Part shown: in pieces, positions 49,328-58,711 of the stretch
Position numbering within the stretch: the stretch's first letter is position 1
How the letters are laid out: the number at the start of each line of letters is the position of its first letter
From: Actinomycetes bacterium
GTDB taxonomy: Bacteria > Actinomycetota > Acidimicrobiia > IMCC26256 > JANYLB01
Direction: 5' to 3'
NCBI GenBank assembly: GCA_025363815.1
Contig: JANYLB010000036.1
Location: forward strand, 62,001-126,000
DNA: 64,000 bases
Program-made: the position numbers and the translations under genes
Notes under the pieces: model-generated
The model's input: the letters and a program-made list of their open reading frames with translations, nothing else
Told to the model about the DNA's origin: nothing
Databases searched by the model: none

Positions 49328-51055
49328 GTGGCCACGGACACCCCGGAGCAACCGCGCGCGGTGAGCCGACGCTCCTGGCGGTCGTATCTTCCGCGCCCCG
49401 AGACCGTGATGGCGCCAGACGAGGCACCCAGCGGCGCGGCCACCCGGATGGGCGCGGCCACGCTGGCCTCGCGCGGCATCGGCTTCGTCCGGGTCTGGAT
49501 GATCACCGCGGTGCTCGGTACGACCTATCTAGGCAACAGCTTCCAGGCGACCAGCTCCGTCTCGAACGTCCTGTTCGAGCTCCTCGCCGCAGGCGCGCTT
49601 TCGGCCGTGCTCGTGCCGAGCTTTGTCGAGCTTCTCGACGCCGGTGACAGACGCGACGCGGAGCGCCTCGCTTCTGGGTTGTTGGGAGTTGCGGCGCTCG
49701 GGCTCGGGATCATCGCCGTGATCGGGATGATCTTCGCCCCGTGGCTCGCGAGCGTTCTCAGCACCGGCGCGCCGGCCGGCCCTATCGCCGACCGCCAACA
49801 GGCCTTGTCGACGTTCTTCCTCCTGTTCTTCATCCCCCAGGTTGTCTTCTACGCGTTCGGAACGGTTGCGACCGGTGTCTTGTACGCGCAACGCCGCTTC
49901 GTGATCCCGGCGCTCGCACCGGTTGCCAACACGTTGATCGTGGTCGTTTTTCTCGTGATCTTCCACGTGGTCCACCCCGGCACCGGCCTCGATCTGACGT
50001 TAGGAGAGAAGCTCCTGCTGGCCGTCGGCGCGACGCTGGGTGTGCTCGGGTTCTGTGGGGTCCCGGTTGTCGCGGTACTCCGGTCGGGCTTCCGCCTGCG
50101 GGCGACGATTAGTCGCCCCGATGCACGTCTGCGGCGCATGCTCAACCTCTCCACCTGGGCGGTGTTGCAGCACATGGGGATCGGGATCCTGCTCGCGGCT
50201 TCGATCGTGATGGGGAACCAGGTCGAGGGCGGGGTGGTCGCGTATCAGTTCGCGTTCGTCGCGTTCATGGCGCCATATGCGATCCTTGCCCAGCCCGTGC
50301 ACACCACGATTCTTCCTTCGCTCTCCATCGACGCTGCCGCGGGCGACCGGCACTCCTTCGCGGGCAGGGTGCGGTGGGCGTTTGAGAGCCTCACTCTCTT
50401 GACTCTGCCGGTGGCGGCGATGATGGCTGCGCTCGCGCTCCCCGCGATGGTCGTGGTCACCGTCGGGCGCACCAGCAACGCCGACCTGCTCTCAGCCGGC
50501 CTCGCGTCCCTGGCGATCGGCCTTCTGCCGTACAGCGCGTTCCTGCTCTTCGCGCGCGCGTTCTACGCGCTCGGTGACAGTCGGACGCCGGCGGTTGTGG
50601 CGCTCATCACTGCGTCCGCAGGCGCGACGGTGATGGTCGTCGGCGCGCTCTCGTTCCACGGTGCGGCAGTCGTAGCCGCGCTCGGCATCGGCAACACCTT
50701 CGCCTACGTCTTGGGCGCGGGAGCGCTCGGAGTGCTTCTCAGCCGTCGGCTCGGCCACCGCCTCGTTCCGTATGCCGTGTGGAAGCCGCTCGTGCTGTCG
50801 ATCCTCATCGGGAGTGCGCTGTGGGTCACCGAACGCGCGATCTCGCCTGAAGGGCGGCTCACGACGCTGATCGTGCTCGTGGTGCTCGTCGCGCTGGGTG
50901 GGGCCGTGTATCTAGGGCTCCTCCGGCTCCTCTCCCGACCCGGGAACCTTGCCGGAGTCGATCCGGGCGCAATCGGCCTGCCAACAAGGCCCGGTGGGGG
51001 CACGACGATGCCAGGGCCCGGCGAGCTCGATCCCGATTTGGCCGAGGATCTGTGA
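49328..51055 (+). CDS. murJ: Lipid II flippase MurJ (MviN)
   Basis: 575 residues from GTG 49328. A cytoplasmic N-terminal tail of about 40 residues is followed by fourteen or so hydrophobic helices of the MATE/MOP flippase fold. Recognisable blocks are TLASRGIGFVRVWMI, NSFQATSSVSNVLFELLAAG (helices 1-2, central cavity), SFVELLD and FFIPQVVFYAFGTVATGVLY. MurJ moves the peptidoglycan precursor lipid II across the cytoplasmic membrane. The C-terminal tail is short with no added kinase or binding domain, unlike mycobacterial MviN. Its stop overlaps the next gene (GTGA), so both are co-translated. Confidence 0.92.
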   Translation: MATDTPEQPRAVSRRSWRSYLPRPETVMAPDEAPSGAATRMGAATLASRGIGFVRVWMITAVLGTTYLGNSFQATSSVSNVLFELLAAGALSAVLVPSFVELLDAGDRRDAERLASGLLGVAALGLGIIAVIGMIFAPWLASVLSTGAPAGPIADRQQALSTFFLLFFIPQVVFYAFGTVATGVLYAQRRFVIPALAPVANTLIVVVFLVIFHVVHPGTGLDLTLGEKLLLAVGATLGVLGFCGVPVVAVLRSGFRLRATISRPDARLRRMLNLSTWAVLQHMGIGILLAASIVMGNQVEGGVVAYQFAFVAFMAPYAILAQPVHTTILPSLSIDAAAGDRHSFAGRVRWAFESLTLLTLPVAAMMAALALPAMVVVTVGRTSNADLLSAGLASLAIGLLPYSAFLLFARAFYALGDSRTPAVVALITASAGATVMVVGALSFHGAAVVAALGIGNTFAYVLGAGALGVLLSRRLGHRLVPYAVWKPLVLSILIGSALWVTERAISPEGRLTTLIVLVVLVALGGAVYLGLLRLLSRPGNLAGVDPGAIGLPTRPGGGTTMPGPGELDPDLAEDL

Positions 51056-53397
51056 AGCGCGTCCTGGCGGTGGGTGCTGTCGCACTGGTCCTGGCGCTGG
51101 GGGGCAACGACGCGGCGGGGGCGTTGCCCGGCGCCGTCACCCCGGCAACGACATCGGCTCCCGCATCGCAGCGGGTCAACCGCGTGCTGTTCCTGTCGCT
51201 GCCTTCGGTGACCTGGGCCGACCTCGAAGCGGCCGACGCGCCGAACCTCGATCGCCTCTTCGCCCAATCGGCATTGGCCGATCTCCTCACCAGGGCCGGC
51301 GGCAAGAGGTTCTCTCTCGGAAACGGCTATGCGACTCTCGGTGCCGGTACGCGTGCGGTCGCTCCCGACGGGGTGGCAGGGGCGGGCTACGACGCGTCGG
51401 AGCGGATCTTGGGTGGTTCGGCCGCAGCGGTGTTCGCCCGGCGCAGCGGGGTCTACGTCAACGGCGGACTCGTCCAGCTCGGCATTGCCGAGATCACCGG
51501 CGCGAACGCCGCCGCCCTCTTCGACGCGAAGGTCGGCGCGTTCGCCGACGCGCTCGCCGCGAACGGGCTTGGTCGCTCGGTGATCGGCAACGCCGATGGT
51601 GCCGAGGCGGGTACGGTCACCGCCGGCGTTCCCGCGGTGCAACGGCCGGCGGTGGCCGGCTTGATGGCATCCGACGGAACGGTCCCGGGTGGCAAGGTCG
51701 ACGACACGCTCCTGGAGTCGGCACCCCGCGCCCCCTTCGGCGTCCGCCTCTCGACAAAGGCCGTCGATCAAGCCTTCGCGAACGCGTGGAAGGATCGGGG
51801 CGTCGTGCTCGTCGAGGCGTCTGATCTCCTGCGGGCTGACGGGTACCGCGCGTTCGCCAACGGCGCCACCGCGCGGCGTCAGCGCCTGGGGGCGATCGCC
51901 CATACCGACGAGATCGTCGGACGCTTGCTGAAGCGGGTCGATCCCGCACATGACGCGGTGATTGTTGCGTCTCCACTCGGGTCGCGCGCGTCGGGCGGCC
52001 TTGCCGTCGCCGCGATCCGCGCGCCGGGTGTGGCACCAGGCTTGTTGGAGTCGGCCACGACCCGTCGGAGCGGTTTCGTCGACATCGTCGACGTCGCGCC
52101 GACGGTGCTGTCGATGCTCGGCGTCGAACCGCCCGGTTCGATGGAGGGTCGGGTGATGACGACAGGGAGCGCCGGCGGGAGTGGGAATGACCGGGTCGAC
52201 TGGTTGATCCAGGCGAGTCGCGACAGCGTGTTCCGCGACAACCACCAGGGCGCCGCAGCGCTGGTACTCGTGGCGCTCAGCGCGGCATTGGCATTGGGAG
52301 CTGCGCTTGCGTTGAGCAAGTTCCGGCGTGCGTTGGTGGTCGTTGAATGGGCCGCACTCGGAGTCCTCGGATTCCTTCTCGCGACCTACGGGGCGGGGCC
52401 GCTCCACTTCGTGAGCAACGGAGGATCCAACGGCTACTGGCTATTTCTCTTCGGGGGCGCGGCCGTGTTCGCCGCGGTGTGCACGCTCATAGGGAGACGA
52501 AGCTTCTGCGATGCCCTTATCGTTGCGCTGGGCCTGACGGTCGGGGCGCACGCCGTCGACCTCGTAACCGGCGCGAACCTCGAGTTCAACACGGTGTTCG
52601 GCTACTCGGCCACGGTCGGGATCAGGGTCGCGGGTGAGGGGAACCTCACGTTCTCGGTGCTCAGCTCGGCGACGCTGTTGTTCGCGGGGCTGCTGGCGTG
52701 GCGGTGGCGTGGTCCCGCCGGTCGTGCCGTCGCGATCGCCATTCTCGTGGTGGTGTTGCTCGTGATGATGGCGCCCATGTTCGGCCAGGACTTCGGCGCG
52801 TCGGCAGCCGCGCCCGGATTCGTGCTCTTGGCGTGGTTGCTGCTCGGCCGGAAGGTCCGCTGGCGCACGGTGCTCGCTCTCGCCGGAGTCCTCATCTTCT
52901 CCGGACTCGCGATCGGGTTCATGGATCTGCTGCGTCCGACCGAGCAACGGACCCACATCGGCCGGTTCTTCGAGCAGGTGGGTCGCGACGGGCCTGCCGG
53001 CCTGTTTCTTGTTGTGCGCCGCAAGGCCGGTGAGAACCTCGCGACGTTCGGCCACACGGTCTTCATGTGGATGATCCCGGTGGCGATCGGCTTCGCGGTG
53101 ATCTATCTGTTGACCTCGCAGCCGGGAACCGTGGCCGGTCTCGTGCGTCGTATCACCACTCTCAAGGCGACGCTGCTCGCCGTGTGCATCACCGCGGTGC
53201 TCGGCTATGCGCTGAACGACTCGGGGGTGGCGATTCCGGCGATGATGGCCGTGGTCCTGGAGTGCTCAGTGGTTTTTCTCGCTGCCCGTGAGCGGAGGCG
53301 CATCCCGGAGCCCGAACCATCAGGTGAGGCGGCGCGGCGCGAGCTAGGGCTACGCGGTCGCCTCTCCGGCCGGCGTGACTGCGAGCCAGTCGGCTAG
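51052..53397 (+). CDS. Alkaline-phosphatase-fold membrane protein of unknown function, coupled to murJ
   Basis: 781 residues. Signal peptide at 1-25 (VALVLALGG), then an extracytoplasmic domain of about 350 residues with an alkaline phosphatase/sulfatase-like outline: FLSLPSVTWADLEAADAPNL at the start, LGNGYATLGAG, and FVDIVDVAPTVLSMLGVEPP near the end, the last being the usual metal-binding-region pattern of that fold. Then about ten hydrophobic helices up to residue 745. Several metal ligands of active phosphatases are hard to place, so activity is unsure. It is translationally coupled to murJ, implying a role in lipid-linked cell wall precursor handling. Confidence 0.72.
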   Translation: MKRVLAVGAVALVLALGGNDAAGALPGAVTPATTSAPASQRVNRVLFLSLPSVTWADLEAADAPNLDRLFAQSALADLLTRAGGKRFSLGNGYATLGAGTRAVAPDGVAGAGYDASERILGGSAAAVFARRSGVYVNGGLVQLGIAEITGANAAALFDAKVGAFADALAANGLGRSVIGNADGAEAGTVTAGVPAVQRPAVAGLMASDGTVPGGKVDDTLLESAPRAPFGVRLSTKAVDQAFANAWKDRGVVLVEASDLLRADGYRAFANGATARRQRLGAIAHTDEIVGRLLKRVDPAHDAVIVASPLGSRASGGLAVAAIRAPGVAPGLLESATTRRSGFVDIVDVAPTVLSMLGVEPPGSMEGRVMTTGSAGGSGNDRVDWLIQASRDSVFRDNHQGAAALVLVALSAALALGAALALSKFRRALVVVEWAALGVLGFLLATYGAGPLHFVSNGGSNGYWLFLFGGAAVFAAVCTLIGRRSFCDALIVALGLTVGAHAVDLVTGANLEFNTVFGYSATVGIRVAGEGNLTFSVLSSATLLFAGLLAWRWRGPAGRAVAIAILVVVLLVMMAPMFGQDFGASAAAPGFVLLAWLLLGRKVRWRTVLALAGVLIFSGLAIGFMDLLRPTEQRTHIGRFFEQVGRDGPAGLFLVVRRKAGENLATFGHTVFMWMIPVAIGFAVIYLLTSQPGTVAGLVRRITTLKATLLAVCITAVLGYALNDSGVAIPAMMAVVLECSVVFLAARERRRIPEPEPSGEAARRELGLRGRLSGRRDCEPVG

Positions 53398-54273
53398 CGC
53401 TACTCCGAGCGAGTCGAGCTGCGCCGCGAGCTGGGCGTTCGGCTCGCGGTAGCGCTCGGCCAGCAATTCCCGGACCCCGTCGGGAACGGTGTCGCGTGCT
53501 TCCTGCCCATTCACGCGGTAGTAGAGAGATCGCAGCCCGCGCTTCAGACCCATGTGCCGGCGGAGGAAGCCTTCGAACCGGTCATTGCCCCTCAGCGCGA
53601 CGCGTTGGAGGGAGCTGCTCTTGAAGCCGGTCGTGCGATTCTCGGCGCCGAGGTCGGCATCGATGCCCGCAGGATCGATCTCGAGCCACGACGCGATGCC
53701 CTGCAACACCGGCATTGGATCGCTGACGAGATCTTCGAAGAAGAGGAACCGCACCCGTTCGGCTCCGAGCTCGAAGATCCACGGAACCATGAAATCGGCG
53801 TATAGGCCACCCCGGTAGGCCATGAACCTCTCGTTGTCGGGATCAGCGAAGTCGGCATCGGTGAGCCGATCAGCGTGGGCCAGGTAGTCGGAGAATCCGA
53901 GCTCCGCGGGGAGCCGCAACCTGGCCTTCTGATAGTGGAAGAAGGAGATGGCGCGGCTCACCGGCTCGCGCAGGATCACGAGGACACGGGGGTCGGCGAG
54001 GACGTCGCCGATGGCCCGGGCGACGTCGGCGCCCCCATAGAAGTAAGACGGCGTCGCTTCGAGGCGCACGGTTCCGGGCGCGGCATCGGCGAAGTAGCCG
54101 TCGTAGACCGAGAGCGGCTCGCGCGGCCGCCCGTAGCGATCGGCGAGGAAATAACCGGTCTCTTTGATCGCCGACGACGCGACGCCCGGGTGGGTCGAGA
54201 ACGACGCGAAGAGCGATGTCGTGCCGGCTTTGTTCACCCCTGCTATCACAGCGTGTGTCGGCGTCATCGGCAC
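53350..54273 (-). CDS. Sulfotransferase family protein
   Basis: 307 residues. 5'-phosphosulfate-binding loop GVNKAGTTSLFASFS near the N-terminus and 3'-phosphate-binding VLVILREPVSRAISFFHYQ, both required to bind PAPS, with conserved FKSSSLQRV and EPNAQL at the C-terminus. It transfers sulfate to a carbohydrate, lipid or small molecule. The C-terminal 48 nt overlap the convergent membrane protein gene. A sulfatase lies 4 kb away at 58712, so sulfate ester turnover may be a theme of this region. Confidence 0.9.
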   Translation of the reverse strand: MPMTPTHAVIAGVNKAGTTSLFASFSTHPGVASSAIKETGYFLADRYGRPREPLSVYDGYFADAAPGTVRLEATPSYFYGGADVARAIGDVLADPRVLVILREPVSRAISFFHYQKARLRLPAELGFSDYLAHADRLTDADFADPDNERFMAYRGGLYADFMVPWIFELGAERVRFLFFEDLVSDPMPVLQGIASWLEIDPAGIDADLGAENRTTGFKSSSLQRVALRGNDRFEGFLRRHMGLKRGLRSLYYRVNGQEARDTVPDGVRELLAERYREPNAQLAAQLDSLGVALADWLAVTPAGEATA

Positions 54274-54310
54274 GGATTCCAGAAGGTGCGGAGAAAACCA
54301 GCCCGGGCGG

Positions 54311-55702
54311 TCACGCGCCCTCGGGCAGGCTTGACTGGGCGTCCATCATCCCGGCCATCACCGAACGGATGAAGTCATCGGCCTCGTCGGTCATTCCACC
54401 GGCGACGCCGCCGTAGATCGCGCCCGAAGCGGGCGCGTCGGCAGCGTGCTTCTTGGCGTAGTCGACCGCTTCTGCGAGATCGGTCGCGAACGATTCGGCG
54501 ACACCCGGTTGGGTCTGGGGCCGCGTGACAGCCATGTGGAGCGCGTTCGGATACTGCTGACCGTTGAACCGCCAGCCTCGCTGACGCATGGAGTCGTTGA
54601 CGTGGTAGATGTCGAACTCGTCGGACGTGAAGCTGAACAGGAAGGTCGGCTTGCCGAGTATCCGCAACTCCGGGTGCGAGCGGACGGCGTCTTGCATCGC
54701 GGCCGAAGTCTCGAAGATGGCTCGCGCGTAGCCGAGGTAGCCGTCATGGCCGATCGAGACCATTGCGGCCCAGGTGGCCGCGATGAGCCCTCCCGAGCGT
54801 GATCCTTCCATCCCGGGTGAGCAGTATTTCCCCCCGCTCCAGCCGGTCAGGAAGAAGTACTGAGCGTTACGAAGCGCAATATCTCGGAACGACAGGACCG
54901 AGGTGCCCTTGAACGCGTAGCCGTACTTGTGGGTGTCGGCCGAGATGCTGGTGACGCCGGGGACGCGGAAGTCGAAAGGCTCGATGTCGTAGCCGAGCTC
55001 CTCGCCGAAGGGGAGAAGGAACCCGCCGAGACAACCGTCGACGTGAAGGCCGATGCCCCGGCTCAACGCGACCTGACCCAGCTCGCCGATCGGGTCGATC
55101 GTGCCGTAGCCGTAGTTGCAGGCTGAGCCGACGATCGCGATTGTGTTCTCGTCGATCGCGCCGGCCACCCAGCCGACATCGACGGTGAGTGACTCGGGGT
55201 CGACCGGCGCGTTGCGCACCTCCACTCCGAAGAGGTGGCAGGCCTTGTCGAACGCGGGGTGCGCGGTCTCTGGCTTGACGAGGTTCGGGTGCACGACGCC
55301 GCGGGTCTGGCCGGCATGCTCCCGGTAGGCGAGCACAGCGTGGAGGATGCTGCCCGTCCCCCCGGTGGTCACGATTCCGACGGGCGTGGCGTCGGTGACC
55401 GCATCGGCGTGGAAGAGGTCGAGGGTCATGGCGATGATCTCGCCCTCGAACTTTGTCTGGCTCGGACACATGTCGCGTTGCAGCGCGTTGACGTGCGCGA
55501 ACCGGCCGAAGGCCTCGTTCATGAAGGCGTAGTGCTCGTGGTCACCGCAGTACATCGTCCCCGAGCACCTGCCCGTCTCCCAGAAGGCGTCTTCTTCGGT
55601 GGCCATCGCGTTCATCTCGGCGAGCACGTCGGCACGCGGCCGTCCCGACGCCGGGAGGGCGCGGTTGACGATGAAACGGTCCGTGTACGGGTAGTCGCTC
55701 AC
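54311..55702 (-). CDS. PLP-dependent decarboxylase/lyase (sphingosine-1-phosphate lyase-like group II)
   Basis: 463 residues from GTG 55702 with a strong ribosome site (GGAAGG) just upstream. PLP fold-type I features: [30 protein letters not shown] with the cofactor Asp, and [15 protein letters not shown] with the Schiff-base Lys after His. The sequence is closer to sphingosine-1-phosphate lyase and related decarboxylases than to GadB. The substrate may be an amino acid or phospho-amino-alcohol. Divergent from an aldo/keto reductase with 115 nt between starts. Confidence 0.88.
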   Translation of the reverse strand: MSDYPYTDRFIVNRALPASGRPRADVLAEMNAMATEEDAFWETGRCSGTMYCGDHEHYAFMNEAFGRFAHVNALQRDMCPSQTKFEGEIIAMTLDLFHADAVTDATPVGIVTTGGTGSILHAVLAYREHAGQTRGVVHPNLVKPETAHPAFDKACHLFGVEVRNAPVDPESLTVDVGWVAGAIDENTIAIVGSACNYGYGTIDPIGELGQVALSRGIGLHVDGCLGGFLLPFGEELGYDIEPFDFRVPGVTSISADTHKYGYAFKGTSVLSFRDIALRNAQYFFLTGWSGGKYCSPGMEGSRSGGLIAATWAAMVSIGHDGYLGYARAIFETSAAMQDAVRSHPELRILGKPTFLFSFTSDEFDIYHVNDSMRQRGWRFNGQQYPNALHMAVTRPQTQPGVAESFATDLAEAVDYAKKHAADAPASGAIYGGVAGGMTDEADDFIRSVMAGMMDAQSSLPEGA

Positions 55703-55817
55703 GGGTAGGTCCTTCCGGGGGTCGGGCGGTTGCGCGCGAGGATATGGGCGATCACCCGTGCCTGCCCTATGCGCCCCTGCGCAAACTGATGTGGGCAATC
55801 CGAAGGAGCTCGATCAC

Positions 55818-56801
55818 ATGGCGTCGAAACCGGCGAAGATGCAGTACCGACGGCTGGGCCGATCGGGTCTGAAGGTCAGCGTGCTGTCGTTCGGCTCGTG
55901 GGTGACCTTCGGCGGTCAGCTCGAAGGTGAAGGCGCGGAGGCGTGCCTCCAGGCCGCCCATGACGCCGGAGTGAACTTCTTCGACAATGCCGAGGCGTAC
56001 GCGGGTGGCGAGTCGGAACGGATCATGGGCGAGGCGATCGCGCGTCTCGGGTGGGAGCGCTACTCGTACGTCATCTCGACGAAGGTCTTCTGGGGCATCC
56101 ACGGCGGACCGAACATGGCCAACACCCTGAACCGCAAGTTCCTGATGCAGGCCATCGACGGTTCGCTCGAACGCCTCGGCCTCGATTTCGTCGACGTGTT
56201 GTACTGCCACCGCGCGGATCCGAACACGCCGCTGGAGGAGACGGTGTGGGCGATGTCCGACATCATCACGAGTGGCAAGGCGCTCTACTGGGGTACCTCA
56301 GAGTGGACCGCCGACGAGATCCGGGCTGCTTGGGAGATCGCCGAGCGCCATCACCTCCACAAGCCGGTGGTCGAGCAGCCGGAGTACAACCTGCTCCACC
56401 GGCGGCGGGTAGAGAGGGAGTACGCCCGCCTTTACGACGACATCGGACTCGGCCTCACGATCTGGAGCCCGTTGGCATCGGGGCTGCTGACCGGCAAGTA
56501 CCTCGACTCGGTGCCGCAAGACAGCCGCGCCAGCCAACCTGGTTACGAGTGGCTGAAGCCGTCGGTCACCGATCCGGCTGCGAACGAGAAGGTCCGCCGT
56601 CTCGTCGGTGTAGCGGCCGATCTTGATTGTTCACCGGCCCAGCTCGCGATCGCATGGTGCGCGCACAACCCGCGCGTCTCGACGGTGATCCTGGGGGCCA
56701 GCCGGGTCGAGCAGCTGCACGAAAACCTCGGTGCCCTCGATGTGATCGCGCGACTCGACGACGACGTACTCGCGCGGATCGACGAGATCGTGGGGAGGTG
56801 A
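55818..56801 (+). CDS. Aldo/keto reductase (potassium-channel beta-subunit-like)
   Basis: 327 residues from ATG 55818 with ribosome site gaaggag at 55802-55808. Catalytic tetrad: Asp and Tyr in [14 protein letters not shown], Lys in VISTKVFWG and His in [14 protein letters not shown]-binding [14 protein letters not shown] near the C-terminus. Complete barrel of AKR6/KCAB type. Probably a cytosolic NADPH-dependent aldehyde or ketone reductase; substrate unknown. Confidence 0.92.
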   Translation: MASKPAKMQYRRLGRSGLKVSVLSFGSWVTFGGQLEGEGAEACLQAAHDAGVNFFDNAEAYAGGESERIMGEAIARLGWERYSYVISTKVFWGIHGGPNMANTLNRKFLMQAIDGSLERLGLDFVDVLYCHRADPNTPLEETVWAMSDIITSGKALYWGTSEWTADEIRAAWEIAERHHLHKPVVEQPEYNLLHRRRVEREYARLYDDIGLGLTIWSPLASGLLTGKYLDSVPQDSRASQPGYEWLKPSVTDPAANEKVRRLVGVAADLDCSPAQLAIAWCAHNPRVSTVILGASRVEQLHENLGALDVIARLDDDVLARIDEIVGR

Positions 56802-56839
56802 GTCCGGCCCACTCGAGCGCGGTTGTCGGCGCTCAGGCC

Positions 56840-57181
56840 TCAGGCCTTGACCTTGGTGCGCCGCGTGCGGTGCACCATCACGGCACCGGCGCCCAGTACA
56901 CCGACGCCGATAGCGGCGATGCCTGCGACATCGCCACCGGTGAATGGCAATGAACCGCGCGTCACCTGCGCCCCGAGCACCTCGACCCCGTTGCGGCTTG
57001 GACCGGCCGGGCTCTGGGTTCTCGTCGCGGTCTCCGCGAGAACTGTCGGGGAAGGCGGAACGGGGTAGTTGTCGGCGGCGAACGCCGCGGTCGCGGGAAT
57101 CGCGGTCCCGGCGAGGACGGTCATCGCCGCGAGACTTCCGAGGAGAAACCGTCGACTCGATCGACCCGGTCCGTGTCCCAT
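56840..57181 (-). CDS. Small LPXTG cell-wall-anchored protein
   Basis: 113 residues from ATG 57181. Signal peptide (RRFLLGSLAAMTVLAGTAIP, cleavage after AFA), a 40-residue Pro/Ser/Thr-rich exposed segment, then LPFTG at 78-82, a hydrophobic helix (AGIAAIGVGVLGAGAVMV) and a basic tail RTRRTK. That is a complete sortase substrate. The mature exposed part is very short, so it may be a scaffold or a pilin-like or minor surface peptide. No sortase gene is in the window. Longer upstream frames have no matching character. Confidence 0.82.
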   Translation of the reverse strand: MGHGPGRSSRRFLLGSLAAMTVLAGTAIPATAAFAADNYPVPPSPTVLAETATRTQSPAGPSRNGVEVLGAQVTRGSLPFTGGDVAGIAAIGVGVLGAGAVMVHRTRRTKVKA

Positions 57182-57335
57182 TCCATGGCCTCCTGTAGAT
57201 GGCGCTGCCCAAGCCGGGAACCTAGCCACTTCCCGGTCTGCTGCAGCGGATCTTCGCCAGGCTATCGCGACCGGTGTTCGCGGCGACACCGAAGGCGGCC
57301 GGCACCCGACCGCCGGGTGTCCACGAGTCGGGCAC

Positions 57336-58655
57336 TCAGGTCCCCGCTTCCAGGCCGAGGGAAGCGGCCATGTGCGACCGGCGGACCTTCCCCGTGGCAC
57401 TTACCGGGATCGAATCCACGATCACCACCTGCTTCGGTCGCTTGTACGGGGCCACCCGCCCCGCGAGCCACTCGTCGACTTCAGCGGCATCGAGGTCGCC
57501 GACGACCGCGGCGCAGACACGTCGGCCCCATCGCTCGTCTTCGACGCCGAACACGACCGCATCCTGGACGCGGGGGTCGCCAAGCAGCACCCGTTCGATC
57601 TCGAGCGGGTACACGTTCATGCCCCCGGTGATGACGAGATCGTCGCGGCGTCCGTCGAGGAAGAGGTAGCCGTCGGCATCGATGCGCCCGATGTCGCCGA
57701 CGGTGAAGGCGTCACCGTCCCACGCGCTCGCGGTCTTTACCGGATCGCGCCAGTACTCGAAGCGGGCGTGACGGGGGACTTTGCACCAGATGGTCCCATC
57801 GATATCGCGTCGAAGCGTCCGACCGGGGCGGGCGCGGCCGACCGTTCCCGGCCGCGCGACCCACTCGTCGGGTGCGCAGACGGTTAACTGTCCTTCGGTC
57901 GAGCCGTAGAACTCCCAGACCGATCCGGCAGGGAACTCGTTGAGCGCTCGCTGCTTCACGAGGTCCGGACACGGCGCGCCGGCATGGGCGACTAGACGGA
58001 ACGAATCGAGCGGCGGCGGCTCCGCAAGGGCGAAGATCCGTTGGAGGTGGGCGGGCGCGACGAAAGTTGTCGTTGGGCGGTGGGTCGCGATGGCGTAGGC
58101 GACGGAAGCGGCATCGAAGGCTCCGGTGAGCACGAGAGATCCTCCGGCTGCCAGGGTGCCCGCGGCGAAGCGCAGCGGAGCCGAGTGATGGAGCGCGGAG
58201 GCGACGAGGTGCACGTCATCGGCGTCGAATCCCCAGACCGCGCGCTCCTCAGCGAGGAGCGCCGCCGCGTCGGCTTCGTCGAGCAATCCGCTCCACACGC
58301 CCTTGGGTGTGCCGGTCGTGCCGCTCGTATAGAGCATCGGGCGTGCAAGCGGCCACGGCGCGAGCTCGAACGGCGGTCCTGAGATCAGCTCGGGAAGATC
58401 ACCGTCGCGCAGGATCAGCGCCGGATCAGCGTCGGCGAGGAGCGCGCGCTGTTCGTCGGCGAGGAGACTCGGGTTGAGGAGCACGGGGACGATCCCGGTG
58501 CGCAGCGCCCCGAGTGCGGTGGCCAGGTAGGCGGGTGATCCCGGCGCGATGATCGCGACGCGATCACCGGAACCCAGCCCGCGTTGGGCGAGTGCGCCCG
58601 CCGCAGCCCGTTGATCGCGTTCGGACTCGTCGGCCGTGACGACGATGGCACTCAT
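57336..58655 (-). CDS. AMP-dependent acyl-CoA synthetase/ligase
   Basis: 439 residues from ATG 58655 (ATG 58667 is possible). Adenylation motif MLYTSGTTGTPKGVWS, EFYGSTEGQLTV, hinge GDIGRIDADGYLFLDGR, RRDDLVITGGMNVYP and the terminal catalytic lysine in SATGKVRRSH. It is about 60-100 residues shorter than most FadD proteins because of a reduced N-terminal region, yet all core motifs are present. Divergent from the sulfatase gene with 56 nt between starts. Carboxylate substrate unknown. Confidence 0.9.
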   Translation of the reverse strand: MSAIVVTADESERDQRAAAGALAQRGLGSGDRVAIIAPGSPAYLATALGALRTGIVPVLLNPSLLADEQRALLADADPALILRDGDLPELISGPPFELAPWPLARPMLYTSGTTGTPKGVWSGLLDEADAAALLAEERAVWGFDADDVHLVASALHHSAPLRFAAGTLAAGGSLVLTGAFDAASVAYAIATHRPTTTFVAPAHLQRIFALAEPPPLDSFRLVAHAGAPCPDLVKQRALNEFPAGSVWEFYGSTEGQLTVCAPDEWVARPGTVGRARPGRTLRRDIDGTIWCKVPRHARFEYWRDPVKTASAWDGDAFTVGDIGRIDADGYLFLDGRRDDLVITGGMNVYPLEIERVLLGDPRVQDAVVFGVEDERWGRRVCAAVVGDLDAAEVDEWLAGRVAPYKRPKQVVIVDSIPVSATGKVRRSHMAASLGLEAGT

Positions 58656-58711
58656 TGCTCCAATCATTGCTTGCCGGTCATCCCGGCGCCCCTTCCGGGT
58701 ACCGTGACCCC

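Noticed and set aside
50704-52407. A 567-residue minus-strand open frame
   Set aside because: It lies across the coupled murJ and downstream membrane protein genes and shows Arg-rich composition only.
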